A stretch of 64,000 bases of DNA from an uncultured Victivallaceae bacterium (lineage in GTDB: Bacteria; Verrucomicrobiota; Lentisphaeria; Victivallales; Victivallaceae): positions 1 through 64,000 of the forward strand of contig CALXOD010000057.1 of NCBI GenBank assembly GCA_944389925.1, given 5' to 3'. Below the pieces are notes generated by a model, which made no database searches, was not told the origin of the DNA, and worked only from the letters and a program-made list of their open reading frames with translations. Both the position numbers and the translations under genes were made by a program. This document shows positions 24,882 through 33,898 of this stretch, piece by piece; within the stretch, counting starts at the first letter, position 1; each line of letters begins with the position of its first letter.

Positions 24882-26090
24882 ATGCACGGGAGTTTCAATC
24901 GGACCTTTGACGTGGTAGTTGCCGGCGGGGGGATTGCCGGAGTTGCCGCCGCGATTCAGGCTGCGCGCCGGGGGAAGAAGACGGTGCTGGTGGAGAAGAC
25001 CGTGCAGCCTGGGGGACTGGCTACGACGGGACTGGTGAATGTGTATCTGCCGCTTTGCGACGGGAATGGGCGTCAGGTGACGTTCGGGCTCTGCGAAGAG
25101 CTGATCCGGCGCAGTTTGCAATACGGACCGGGGGACCTCCCCGTACAATGGGGAGGAGAGGCTGCAGAGGATGAATCCGGACGTTTTCTCTGTCGTTTTT
25201 CACCGGCGGCGTATGTACTGGCGCTGGAGGAGATGCTGCTGGAGAATGGGGTGGAGCTCTGGTACGATACACTGATTTGTGACACGGTGGTCGTTGATGG
25301 GAAAGTTGTCGCCATTGAGGTGGAAAACAAGAGCGGGCATGGCGTGCTGCATGCCGGGTGTGTGGTGGATGCCACTGGCGATTGCGAGGTGGCGCGGCGG
25401 GCGGGAGTGCCGTGCCTGGATGACGATAATTTTCTGAGCATCTGGGCGCTGGAATACGATCGCGACGCGCAGGGAGAATGGCTGCTGACTCCCGGGGTAT
25501 GCATGCATGTGGACGGGGTGCCGTGGAGTGTGGAAAAAGCGCCGCCGGGAACGGTTTATCGCGGTGTATCCGGGCGGCTGGTTTCTGATTTCATGATCCG
25601 CAGCCGGGAGATGCTCCGGGAACATTACCGTCGGACTGAACAGGAGGGGCGGACGCGCAAGGATCAGTTCGTGCTGACGCTGCCCGGGATGCCGCAGTTC
25701 CGCAAAGTGTATTGCCTGGATGCCGCCCGGGTACTGGAAGCCGGAGAGAATGGACGCCGGTTTGAAGATTCGATTGGTCTGGCGGGTGACTGGCGGCAGG
25801 CGGGGCCGGTCTGGGAAATTCCCTATCGGTCATTGTATCCGCGGGTATCGGTGGACGGGTTACTGGCTGCCGGACGTTGCACGGGGGCCCGGGGCGATGC
25901 CTGGGAGGTTACGCGGGTGATTCCGGTGGCGGCGCTGACCGGGCAGGCGGCGGGTATGGCGGCGGCACTGGCGCTGGAAAACGGAGTGGAAGTGCGTTCT
26001 CTGGACGTAAAGCTGTTGCAGCGCGAGCTGGAGCAATGCGGGATCCGGTTGCATCTGCCCGACGTCGGGCTGGCGTATCCCGGAGCGTAA
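24882..26090 (+). CDS. FAD-dependent oxidoreductase of unknown substrate
   Basis: 402-aa flavoprotein with the FAD-binding Rossmann motif VVAGGGIAGVAAAIQAARRG at the N terminus, followed by VLVEKTVQPGGLATTGLVN and the second FAD contact VVDATGDCEVARRAG. It resembles the FAD_oxidored group (FAD-dependent oxidoreductases of the succinate dehydrogenase/fumarate reductase-like fold). No heme or Fe-S motif and no signal peptide are seen. It lies 18 bases after ftsI, where murE or murF would be expected. Whether it has any cell-wall role is unknown. GGAAGGGC precedes the start. Confidence 0.8.
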   Translation: MHGSFNRTFDVVVAGGGIAGVAAAIQAARRGKKTVLVEKTVQPGGLATTGLVNVYLPLCDGNGRQVTFGLCEELIRRSLQYGPGDLPVQWGGEAAEDESGRFLCRFSPAAYVLALEEMLLENGVELWYDTLICDTVVVDGKVVAIEVENKSGHGVLHAGCVVDATGDCEVARRAGVPCLDDDNFLSIWALEYDRDAQGEWLLTPGVCMHVDGVPWSVEKAPPGTVYRGVSGRLVSDFMIRSREMLREHYRRTEQEGRTRKDQFVLTLPGMPQFRKVYCLDAARVLEAGENGRRFEDSIGLAGDWRQAGPVWEIPYRSLYPRVSVDGLLAAGRCTGARGDAWEVTRVIPVAALTGQAAGMAAALALENGVEVRSLDVKLLQRELEQCGIRLHLPDVGLAYPGA

Positions 26091-26134
26091 ACAGAGGTCC
26101 GACGAAACTGCGGATGTGAGGAGACGTTAAAAGA

Positions 26135-27052
26135 ATGTGGCGGATCGGACCGGAGCGGTGTCTGCCGCCTACGGCTCTGGCGTTAACCGGTAGGCGGCGG
26201 ACATTGTTTCTGGCGGCGGTTGTCATTGGGCTGGGCGGAACGCTTGGTTGTTTGACTGTTGTTCCTTCGTTCGCGGGCGCGGCGGTGGGGCTGGTGATGC
26301 TGATTTTGTGTCGATGTTACCGGGATCGGGTGCGAGAGGAGATCCGGGAGCATCTGCAACGGCGTTGGCGACAGTCTGGAAGGGGGCCGGAAAAAGGGTT
26401 TTCCCGGGGGGATTTTGAAGCGTCGGGTCTGTTTCCGGAATACACGGTTGCAGAACAGGAAGAAGGGGCGGAAGAAGAAGAATTTCATTCTTCCAGAATC
26501 GTGTTCGCGCCGGTTTCGGCGGGGATTCGGAGGATGTTGCCGGGCGGGGGAATCGATACGTTTCACAAATTGGGGGAGTTTCTTTTTTTCCGAATGGAAG
26601 TGTCGGAGAAGCAGAGTGATTTTCTGGTGCTTCCGAAGCCGTGGCGGCGACAGTTCGGTATCGGGAATGCGTTCCGGCATGAGGATGTCTGGAAACGGGC
26701 GCCGGAACTTTTGCCGTTTCACGAGAAACTTTTTTCCGGCTGGTATGTCTATGGCGTCGAAGTTTCTCCGGCGATGGTGGAGAGTCTGCCGGTGATGTTG
26801 GATTTTTTGCGGCAATTTTCCTCGCACGCCGGATTTTCCGTGCGGCGGGGAACAGCCTGGCTGGTGGTGCCGGCGGCATGGCCGGTATCGATGTTTTCGG
26901 CGGCGCGCAATGAGCGGATCGCGGCTGAGCGTAAGGCCGATTGCGCTGCGGCGCTGGCGGCGCTGGAGCGATGGAGAAATTTACTGGAAGCGTCCCTAGC
27001 AGGGCGAAAACCGCACGACATCCGGGTGTTTCCGGCAGCGGAGCAGGAGTGA
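26135..27052 (+). CDS. Membrane protein resembling DUF3137
   Basis: 305-aa protein with a pair of N-terminal TMs (about 24-45 and 47-62) followed by a soluble domain. The pattern of a membrane pair, then SGLFPEYTVAEQEEG and alternating charged and aromatic stretches recalls DUF3137 proteins, whose function is unknown. This match is by eye and weak. AGGAG lies 11 bases before the ATG. It is co-transcribed with the FAD oxidoreductase and the MurC-like gene, which starts five bases later. Confidence 0.6.
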   Translation: MWRIGPERCLPPTALALTGRRRTLFLAAVVIGLGGTLGCLTVVPSFAGAAVGLVMLILCRCYRDRVREEIREHLQRRWRQSGRGPEKGFSRGDFEASGLFPEYTVAEQEEGAEEEEFHSSRIVFAPVSAGIRRMLPGGGIDTFHKLGEFLFFRMEVSEKQSDFLVLPKPWRRQFGIGNAFRHEDVWKRAPELLPFHEKLFSGWYVYGVEVSPAMVESLPVMLDFLRQFSSHAGFSVRRGTAWLVVPAAWPVSMFSAARNERIAAERKADCAAALAALERWRNLLEASLAGRKPHDIRVFPAAEQE

Positions 27053-27057
27053 AAATC

Positions 27058-28593
27058 ATGTTGAAAGCAGGGAGTCATGTACATTTCGTCGGTGTCGGCG
27101 GGATCGGCATGAGCGGTCTGGCGCAGATGTGTGTGGCGTCCGGACTGACCGTGAGCGGCAGTGATCGCGGCAGCCATCTGCCGGAAAATCGCCGCATTCT
27201 GGACAAACTGGAATTACAGGGAATTCGGATTTATCCACAGGATGGATCCTATCTGACGGATGGTCGTCCGGATTGCTTAGTCTACTCCACGGCGATTGAG
27301 GAGGATAATCCGGATTTCAAGGCGGGTGCGGGCATTCCCCGGCTGCATCGGTCTGAAGCGTTGGCGGAGTTGATTGCGCTTCAGGGGGCGGAGATCTCGA
27401 TTGCTGTGACCGGGAGCTGCGGGAAGAGCACGGTTACCGCCTATCTTGCCGAGGCGCTGGTGAATCTCGGAGAAGATCCTGCCTGTCTGGACGGGGCGCT
27501 GGTGAACCGGTTTCGTTACGGCCGGTTTGCCGGGAACTACCGGACCGGTGGCGGCCGGTATTTCGTTTTTGAAGCGGATGAAAGCGACAAGAGTCTGGTA
27601 CGCTATCAGCCGGATTACGCGCTGGTGCTCAATATTGGAACCGACCACTATGACCGGGACGAACTGGCACGGGTGTTCGGCGAGTTTCTGAGAAACGTCC
27701 GGCGCGGCGCGATTCTGGAACGCGGAGTGTATGAGGCGGTGAAGCCGTATCTCCGGCCGGATTTGCCGGTAAAAGTTTTTGAATCCGCAATCGGCGCCTC
27801 CGGAGAATATGCGGTGACGGCCTGTCGTAGCATGACGTTGACCGATGCCGTTTATGTAGATGGGCGGCGTGCCCGGCTGGCACCTTCGGGGGACCGGGCC
27901 GCCATCGACAGGATTGGTGCGAACAATCTTCTTGAAATTTATGGAATGCGTTCCGAACAATGTCGGATTGAGAATTCCGGGCGGAGCGCGGAATTTTCAG
28001 GAGGGGGGCTGCTGCTGCTGCCCCAGCCCGGGGAACACGCGGCGATCAATGCGCTGGCCGTGCTGGCGATGCTGGAAACGCTCGGCTTCCGGCGGGAGGA
28101 CGCGGTGGAGGCGCTGGCTCGATTCGGGGGCGTCTGGCGGCGGTTTGAGTTTCACGGGTTTACCGCTTCCGGAGCGCGGGTGTATGATGACTATGCTCAC
28201 AACCCGGAGAAAGTTGTTTTTGCGCTGGAGGCGGCGCAGGAGGCGGCGGGGGGCGGTGCGGTGTACGCGGTGTTTCAGCCGCACGGATTCAAGCCGCTCG
28301 GTTTTATGCGGGAGGAGTTGTTTCAGGAGCTGAACCGTCATCTGCGGCATCAGGACCGTTTTTTGATGCTGGAACCCTTTTATGCAGGCGGAACCAGCAG
28401 TTTTTCTCCGACTTCCGCGGAGGTGATTGAGGAGTATCGGGAACGAGGCAGCCGGAAAAAATATCTGCATTTTCCCAACCGGGAGACGCTGAGTGATTAT
28501 CTGCTGCTCAGCAGCCGCCCCGGGGATGTGATTCTCATCATGGGGGCCCGGGATAATTCCCTGTCCGATTACGCGGAATCTCTGATCGGGTGA
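27058..28593 (+). CDS. murC: MurC-like Mur ligase
   Basis: ATP-dependent Mur ligase, 511 aa. The N-terminal UDP-binding domain HFVGVGGIGMSGLAQM is typical of MurC (UDP-MurNAc:L-Ala ligase). The central ATP site reads VTGSCGKSTVTAYL where MurC has TGTHGKTTT, and the metal/substrate motif FEADESDKS is normal. The C-terminal motif is YDDYAHNP rather than DDYGHHP, and the last motif is MGARDNSLSDY. These changes make Mpl or another Mur-type ligase possible. GGAG lies eight bases before the ATG at 27058. It closes the division cluster. Confidence 0.75.
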   Translation: MLKAGSHVHFVGVGGIGMSGLAQMCVASGLTVSGSDRGSHLPENRRILDKLELQGIRIYPQDGSYLTDGRPDCLVYSTAIEEDNPDFKAGAGIPRLHRSEALAELIALQGAEISIAVTGSCGKSTVTAYLAEALVNLGEDPACLDGALVNRFRYGRFAGNYRTGGGRYFVFEADESDKSLVRYQPDYALVLNIGTDHYDRDELARVFGEFLRNVRRGAILERGVYEAVKPYLRPDLPVKVFESAIGASGEYAVTACRSMTLTDAVYVDGRRARLAPSGDRAAIDRIGANNLLEIYGMRSEQCRIENSGRSAEFSGGGLLLLPQPGEHAAINALAVLAMLETLGFRREDAVEALARFGGVWRRFEFHGFTASGARVYDDYAHNPEKVVFALEAAQEAAGGGAVYAVFQPHGFKPLGFMREELFQELNRHLRHQDRFLMLEPFYAGGTSSFSPTSAEVIEEYRERGSRKKYLHFPNRETLSDYLLLSSRPGDVILIMGARDNSLSDYAESLIG

Positions 28594-28652
28594 ACCTGGC
28601 TTTCCGGAGTTGGTACCGGCTGGGCCCGGAATGGAAAGATACGGGCCCGGGG

Positions 28653-28681
28653 TTGCACTGGCGCGGATTCGGCAGTATATT
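28653..28681 (+). promoter_or_regulatory. Promoter of the ribH operon
   Basis: TTGCAC (28653-28658), 17-bp spacer, TATATT (28676-28681), 41 bases upstream of the ribH ATG. The leader is too short for an FMN riboswitch and none is seen. Confidence 0.65.
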
Positions 28682-28722
28682 ATCCTATCACAATTTTACA
28701 GAGAAAGTTGAGGATTTCTGCC

Positions 28723-29202
28723 ATGAATCATCAAATCGGTCAGGTATGGGAAGGGGTGTTGAGCGCCCGTGGGATGAAATTCGGCATCGTCTGCGGCCGG
28801 TTCAATGAATTTTTCGTCAGCAAATTGCTGGATGGTGCGGTGGATGCGATCATCCGGCACGGCGGTGCTGCCGCCGACATTACCGCGGCCTGGGTGCCGG
28901 GATCCTATGAAATTCCGTTTGCGATCAAGAAAATGCTGCAGACCGGGAAGTTCGATGCGGTGATCGCGCTTGGTGTCGTGATTCAAGGAGCTACCCCGCA
29001 CGCGGGCTACATCAATTCCGAAGTGGCCAAGTGTCTGGCTCAGCTCGGGCTGGAATTCGGTACACCGGTTACCTACGGCATGATCACCGCCGACAATATC
29101 GAGCAGGCGATCGAACGCAGCGGGACCAAGGCCGGCAACAAGGGCGTGGATGCAGCGCTGGCGGCAATCGAAATGGTGAACCTGAGCCGGAATATCAAGT
29201 GA
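28723..29202 (+). CDS. ribH: 6,7-dimethyl-8-ribityllumazine synthase
   Basis: Penultimate enzyme of riboflavin synthesis, condensing 5-amino-6-ribitylaminouracil with dihydroxybutanone phosphate. Family motifs are complete: [33 protein letters not shown] (catalytic His) and GNKG near the end. It is 159 aa. GAGGAT lies seven bases before the ATG. It opens an operon with nusB, ftsY, ribD and ribE. The ribH-nusB pairing is common in bacteria. Confidence 0.95.
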   Translation: MNHQIGQVWEGVLSARGMKFGIVCGRFNEFFVSKLLDGAVDAIIRHGGAAADITAAWVPGSYEIPFAIKKMLQTGKFDAVIALGVVIQGATPHAGYINSEVAKCLAQLGLEFGTPVTYGMITADNIEQAIERSGTKAGNKGVDAALAAIEMVNLSRNIK

Positions 29203-29703
29203 ATGATGGACTTTGATCAGGAGCAGCAGGAAGGGAAGCTGCACGCCAAACGGCTTGGCCGGGAAATGGCGATGCAGTATCTTTTTCAATGTGACATGAC
29301 CGGAACCATGCCGGACATGGCGGACTGGCGGACGTTTTTTGAAAACATCCGGGAGGAACACGGGTTGCGCGATAATCGGTATGCGCGTAAAGGACGGGAA
29401 TATGCGGAAATGCTGTTTACCGGAGTCGCCGTTCATCGCGAGGAGATTGACATGGCCATACGCAACCGATCAGAGAACTGGGATTTCGACCGGCTTTCGG
29501 TCGTGGATCGAAATGTGATGCGGCTGGCCGTGTATGAAATGCTTTTCGTACCGTCCGTGCCGCCGGTTGTCAGCATCAACGAAGCCGTGGAAATTGCCCG
29601 GGATTACAGCGGCGAAAAGGCCGGCAGCTTTATTAACGGGGTACTCAACGGGATTAAGGATACGTTGAAACGCCCGGCCCGCGAGGCGGCGGAACATCTA
29701 TGA
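29203..29703 (+). CDS. nusB: Transcription antitermination factor NusB
   Basis: All-helical RNA-binding protein (166 aa) that with NusE/S10 binds boxA of rRNA operons. The N-terminal RLGREMAMQYLFQCDM and C-terminal DRNVMRLAVYEMLF, then SINEAVEIARDYSGEKAGSF, are clear family motifs. It starts immediately after the ribH stop (second ATG at 29206) and its stop overlaps ftsY by four bases. Confidence 0.94.
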   Translation: MMDFDQEQQEGKLHAKRLGREMAMQYLFQCDMTGTMPDMADWRTFFENIREEHGLRDNRYARKGREYAEMLFTGVAVHREEIDMAIRNRSENWDFDRLSVVDRNVMRLAVYEMLFVPSVPPVVSINEAVEIARDYSGEKAGSFINGVLNGIKDTLKRPAREAAEHL

Positions 29704-30629
29704 AATCCATTTTTTCCATCTTTAAACGCGGACTGGAGAAGACCACTACAAGGGTAGTGCGTTCCATTTCCGGCGTTTTTACTGGGACCAAAGCCTGGGA
29801 TGCTGCCAGTTTTGACGACTTGGAGGCCATGCTGATCAGTGCGGACTTCGGGGTGGCCGCCGCGGGACGGATCGTGGCTGATATTCGCGACCGGTACGAG
29901 CGCGGGCAGATCGCGACCACGGCGGACATCAACCGGGTGGCGGCGGCGACGGTGCGGGATATTCTTTCCCGGCATCAGCGTGCGATTGCCTTTGCTCCGA
30001 CGGGAAAACCCACGGTGATTCTGATGGTCGGTGTCAACGGCAGTGGTAAAACCACCACCATCGGAAAACTGGCGGCCCGGTTCAAGGCGGAAGGACGCAA
30101 GGTCATGCTGGCCGCCTGTGATACATTTCGGGCGGCGGCGGTGGAGCAGTTGCAGTTATGGGGAACCCGGGTGGGAGTGCCGGTGGTGTCCGCTCGACAC
30201 GGAGCGGATCCGGCCAGTGTGGCGTTTGATGCGATGCAGTCGGCTCTGGCGAAAAACGTGGATGTGCTCTTGATCGATACCGCCGGACGGCAGCATAATC
30301 AGAAGGGATTGATGGAGGAACTGGCCAAGATTCGTCGTTCCGTGGACAAAGTTTACCCCGGTGCTCCGCAGGAGGTATGGTTGACGGTGGACGCCAGTCT
30401 GGGGGGCAACGTGGTGCATCAGGCGCGGGAGTTTTCCCGGTGTACCGGCGTGAGCGGCCTGGTGCTGACCAAGCTCGACGGAACGGGCAAGGGGGGGATG
30501 GTGGTGGCGCTGCATCAGGACTTTGAATTGCCGACGTTTTTTATCGGGCTGGGGGAACAGCCGGAGGATTTGCAGCCGTTCAGTCCGGAGTTTTTTGCCG
30601 CAGCGCTGTTTGGCGAAAGCGCGGAATAA
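29700..30629 (+). CDS. ftsY: Signal recognition particle receptor FtsY
   Basis: SRP GTPase that docks ribosome-nascent-chain complexes at the membrane. The 309 aa comprise the N domain and G domain with G1 GVNGSGKTTTIGKL (about 111-124), DTFRAAAVEQL, G3 DTAGRQHN and G4 TKLDGTGKGG. The acidic A domain of E. coli FtsY is essentially missing, as in many bacteria. The start ATG overlaps the nusB stop. Confidence 0.96.
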   Translation: MKSIFSIFKRGLEKTTTRVVRSISGVFTGTKAWDAASFDDLEAMLISADFGVAAAGRIVADIRDRYERGQIATTADINRVAAATVRDILSRHQRAIAFAPTGKPTVILMVGVNGSGKTTTIGKLAARFKAEGRKVMLAACDTFRAAAVEQLQLWGTRVGVPVVSARHGADPASVAFDAMQSALAKNVDVLLIDTAGRQHNQKGLMEELAKIRRSVDKVYPGAPQEVWLTVDASLGGNVVHQAREFSRCTGVSGLVLTKLDGTGKGGMVVALHQDFELPTFFIGLGEQPEDLQPFSPEFFAAALFGESAE

Positions 30630-30670
30630 ATTTTTAACCGTTTCAACCTTTTTGGGGAAAGGCTCACTTC

Positions 30671-31705
30671 ATGGCCAATGATGCAAAATATATGTTGCGG
30701 GCAGTAGAGCTTGCCAAAAAAGCCTGGGGACGGACCAGTCCGAATCCGCTGGTGGGCGCAGTTGTCGTTCGCAAAGGAAAAATCATCGGCGAAGGATTTC
30801 ACACCCGCGCCGGCGAGCCCCATGCGGAGTCCAATGCTTTGCGCGATGCGGAAGCCCGGGGGGGGCGCGTTGCCGGTTCAACACTGTATGTCAATCTGGA
30901 ACCCTGCTCGACTTATGGGCGGATGCCGCCCTGCGTCAAGGCGATTATGGCGGCGAAAGTGGGCCGGGTGGTCATCGGTTCTCTGGATCCCAATCCGGCG
31001 CACTCCGGGCGTGGAGTGAAAATACTGCGGGATGCCGGAATTGAAGTCGTAACCGGTGTGGAGCGGGCGGTTTGTGAGGAATTGAATCTGCCGTTTTTCA
31101 AATGGATCACGACCGGAAAGCCCTGGGTCATGTTGAAAATGGCGACGACATTGGACGGTCGGATTGCTACCGCTTCGGGGGAATCCCGGTGGATCACCGG
31201 GCCGGAGGCGCGCGCCCGGGTGCAGGAATTGCGGCGCCGGGCTGATGCGATTCTGGTGGGGGGGGAGACGGTGCGGTTGGACCGTCCGGAATTGCGGGTT
31301 CGGGAACCGGCGGATTGGCCGTGCCAGCCTCGCCGCTTTGTTGCCAGTTCTTCTATGACGAAAGAGGATCTGCGTCAATATTTTCCGGAGGGAGACCTGC
31401 CGGAATTGGTGACGCTGGATGGCGTTGCCGGTTGGAATGAATTCCTGCTGTGGCTGGGGAAACAGGAGGTAAATTCGCTGTTGATTGAAGGCGGCGGTCG
31501 GCTGGCCGGTTCAGCGATTCGGGCCGGTGTGGTAGACTATGTGGAATTTCATATTGCCCCGAAGATTCTGGGGGGCGAACACAGCCGTTGTGCGGTCGGC
31601 GGAGAAGATCCGGCGACGTTGAAGGAAGCACTGCAGCTGGAGCGGATCCGGGTGGTGCGCTACGGTGATGATACGGCGATTTCCGGATATCGGAAGCGGG
31701 GGTGA
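30671..31705 (+). CDS. ribD: Bifunctional riboflavin deaminase/reductase RibD
   Basis: Catalyses the deaminase and side-chain reduction steps of riboflavin synthesis. The N-terminal cytidine-deaminase-like domain (about 1-145) carries the zinc motifs HAESNAL and CSTYGRMPPC. The C-terminal reductase domain (about 146-344) starts with KPWVMLKMATTLDGRIAT and includes WITGPEAR and LIEGGGRLAGS. GGAAAGG is upstream. It is followed three bases later by ribE. Confidence 0.95.
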   Translation: MANDAKYMLRAVELAKKAWGRTSPNPLVGAVVVRKGKIIGEGFHTRAGEPHAESNALRDAEARGGRVAGSTLYVNLEPCSTYGRMPPCVKAIMAAKVGRVVIGSLDPNPAHSGRGVKILRDAGIEVVTGVERAVCEELNLPFFKWITTGKPWVMLKMATTLDGRIATASGESRWITGPEARARVQELRRRADAILVGGETVRLDRPELRVREPADWPCQPRRFVASSSMTKEDLRQYFPEGDLPELVTLDGVAGWNEFLLWLGKQEVNSLLIEGGGRLAGSAIRAGVVDYVEFHIAPKILGGEHSRCAVGGEDPATLKEALQLERIRVVRYGDDTAISGYRKRG

Positions 31706-31708
31706 GCG

Positions 31709-32380
31709 GTGTTTACCGGGCTGGTGCAGACAGTGGCGGAGATTGTTGGACGGCGCAGAGCAGGAGGGGGGGGCGCAGGAAAACTGATTCTGCATTTGCA
31801 GGAGCCGTGGAGCGATCCGGTTTTCGGTGAGAGTGTGGCGATTAATGGCTGCTGTTTGACACTGGAGCGATGGGAAGCCGGCGGAGTGATGTATTTTCAC
31901 ACGTTGGAGGAAACCCTGCGCTGTACCAATCTCGGTGGATTGCCGCCGGGGGCAAGAGTGAATGTGGAACGGGCTTTGCGTTTGGGGGATCACGTAGGAG
32001 GACATCTGGTTTCTGGGCACATTGATGGAACCGGGCGAATGCTGGCGTTGGCGCGCCATGGAGGGGATTATGAATTGAAATTGACTTTCCCGCCGGAACT
32101 GGCTCCAGAGCTGGTGGGGAAGGGGTCTATCTCCATCGACGGCGTATCGTTGACGGTCGTGGAGCTAAACGATGAAGAGGGATGGTTGACCGTGCATTTG
32201 ATTCCGGTTACGCTGGCAGAAACTGCGTTATCGTCACGGAAGGTGGGTGATCTGCTCAATCTTGAGACCGATATGCTGGGGAAATATGTGGTACGGCAGT
32301 TGCAGCTTGCCACTCCTGGACGCATGTCGGAACCCAACCGGATTTCGATGGATACGCTGCGGGAGGCAGGGTTTCTGTGA
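31709..32380 (+). CDS. ribE: Riboflavin synthase (alpha subunit)
   Basis: Dismutation of lumazine to riboflavin. It has two tandem lumazine-binding domains, the first beginning MFTGLVQTVAE and the second near MLALARHGGDYELKL. The motifs GESVAINGCCLTL and GSISIDGVSLTVVEL are the paired substrate loops. At 223 aa it is of normal length. The start is GTG preceded by a G-rich stretch. The stop overlaps the next start (GTGA), so translation is coupled. Confidence 0.94.
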   Translation: MFTGLVQTVAEIVGRRRAGGGGAGKLILHLQEPWSDPVFGESVAINGCCLTLERWEAGGVMYFHTLEETLRCTNLGGLPPGARVNVERALRLGDHVGGHLVSGHIDGTGRMLALARHGGDYELKLTFPPELAPELVGKGSISIDGVSLTVVELNDEEGWLTVHLIPVTLAETALSSRKVGDLLNLETDMLGKYVVRQLQLATPGRMSEPNRISMDTLREAGFL

Positions 32381-33180
32381 GTGGTACGGTGCATTTCGGT
32401 CTCGTATTATCCGGGCCGGAGGCGGTTGCCGGAGTGACGGCGGCGGAGCTGGAGCCTTTTGATTGCCTGAAGGTGGCATCGGACCAGTTGCTGGAGCAGG
32501 AAAACGCCGCCCGGCTTCGAAAAGTCTTTCCCGGGCGCCGGATTCTTGCCGGAGAACTGGCAGAGCGACCGCTGTGTGAACTGGCACCGGAGGAGGGAAT
32601 CAAGCTGCGGCTGGATTTTGTGCGACGCCTTGAGGAGCGTTGCCGGCAGGTGAAAGCGGCAGGAGCAGCGGCGGGGACTGCACCTTTTGATCTGGCGCGT
32701 GCGGCGATTGATTTCGATTATCGGAACCGGTTGCTGGAGCTGCTTCGTTGCTGTTGCGGTGTATTGCAGGCAGTGGATTTTCCCCTGTTGCTGCCCTGGC
32801 GGGTACCGTCGCCGCCGGGGGGGGCAGCTTCAGGGGCATGCGGAGATTTTTTGCGATCACTTCCACTGGCTCGTCTCGGAGTGCTGGCAGAGTGGCACCC
32901 GCACGAACCGGCGTTTGCCGCGTTGCCGGACGGCGGCATGAATCCGATCCGGTTTGAGGCGCGCGATGTGGAAATCATATACGAACCCGCCACCGGGAAT
33001 CGTCTGACGTCCCGGTTGCTGGAGGCGAGGCTGGAACGATTGCTCCTTCCGGGGCGTGATTTGCGGGTATATTTTCATGCTGCCGGGTTGGCTGATGACG
33101 GCTGGGCGGTGGAGATCGCCGAACTTTCGGCCCTGGTCCGCCAGCTGCGCAATGAACATAAGGAATGGAAAAAATGTTGA
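32377..33180 (+). CDS. Protein of unknown function in the riboflavin/pdxJ operon
   Basis: 267-aa protein, GTG start, overlapping ribE by four bases and pdxJ by seven, so it is certainly part of the operon. I do not recognise a family. It has no signal peptide or clear TM and is rich in Leu, Ala and Arg. A Cys trio (RCCCGVL) lies near the middle, and WHPHEPAFAALPDGGMNP may be a metal- or substrate-binding loop. The central Pro/Gly-rich stretch (about 145-160) could be a hinge. A flavin- or sugar-phosphate-related role is a guess from context only. Confidence 0.75.
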   Translation: MSGTVHFGLVLSGPEAVAGVTAAELEPFDCLKVASDQLLEQENAARLRKVFPGRRILAGELAERPLCELAPEEGIKLRLDFVRRLEERCRQVKAAGAAAGTAPFDLARAAIDFDYRNRLLELLRCCCGVLQAVDFPLLLPWRVPSPPGGAASGACGDFLRSLPLARLGVLAEWHPHEPAFAALPDGGMNPIRFEARDVEIIYEPATGNRLTSRLLEARLERLLLPGRDLRVYFHAAGLADDGWAVEIAELSALVRQLRNEHKEWKKC

Positions 33181-33893
33181 ATCTTGGAGTCAATGTGGAT
33201 CATGTGGCGACCGTGCGTCAGGCGCGTCTGGCCGCAGAGCCGAATCCCGTGGAAGCGGCGCTGATTTGTGAAAAGAACGGCGCATGGGGGATTACCGCGC
33301 ACTTGCGGGAGGATCGGCGGCATATCCACGATCATGACCTGGCGGAGCTGGCACGCCGCGTCCACTTTCTCAATATGGAAATGGCAGTGACGGATGAGAT
33401 GCTGGGGATTGCCGAAAGACTGCGTCCGCACAGCAGTTGTCTGGTCCCGGAGAAGCGGCAGGAACTGACCACGGAAGGCGGACTGGATGTCGCCGGCCAG
33501 GAACAGAAAATCCGACAAGCGGTGGAGCGATTGCACGCGGCAGGGATTATCGTCAGTTTGTTCATTGATCCCGAGCCGGCGCAGATTGAAGCCGCCCGGG
33601 CAGTGGGAACTGATTATATTGAGCTGCACACCGGTCGTTATTCCAACACCTCCGGTGTGGAACAGGCTATGGAACTGGATCGGCTGAAGCAGGCCGCCAT
33701 TCAAGCTGATTCCCTGGGGATCAAGGTGAATGCCGGACACGGCATTGATTATGTCAACATCGCCGGGATTCTGGAAATTCCCCATCTGCACGAATTGAAT
33801 ATCGGCCACAGCATCATTTCCCGCGCAATCATGGTCGGGATCGGGCAGGCGGTTCGGGAAATGCGCGCTTTGATGGACCAGTATCGGTTCTGA
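33174..33893 (+). CDS. pdxJ: Pyridoxine 5'-phosphate synthase
   Basis: Forms pyridoxine phosphate from 1-deoxyxylulose 5-phosphate and aminoacetone phosphate. The TIM-barrel protein starts MLNLGVNVDHVATVRQAR, the family start. GITAHLREDRRHIHDHD, the catalytic Glu in NMEMAVTDEM, ELHTGRY and the closing HELNIGHSIISRA are intact. 239 aa. AAGGA lies nine bases before the ATG at 33174. The stop is only five bases from the convergent lpxB stop. Confidence 0.96.
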   Translation: MLNLGVNVDHVATVRQARLAAEPNPVEAALICEKNGAWGITAHLREDRRHIHDHDLAELARRVHFLNMEMAVTDEMLGIAERLRPHSSCLVPEKRQELTTEGGLDVAGQEQKIRQAVERLHAAGIIVSLFIDPEPAQIEAARAVGTDYIELHTGRYSNTSGVEQAMELDRLKQAAIQADSLGIKVNAGHGIDYVNIAGILEIPHLHELNIGHSIISRAIMVGIGQAVREMRALMDQYRF

Positions 33894-33898
33894 TGGCT

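Noticed and set aside
28594-28722. FMN riboswitch before ribH
   Set aside because: The predicted leader is only about 35 nt and lacks the conserved RFN element motifs.
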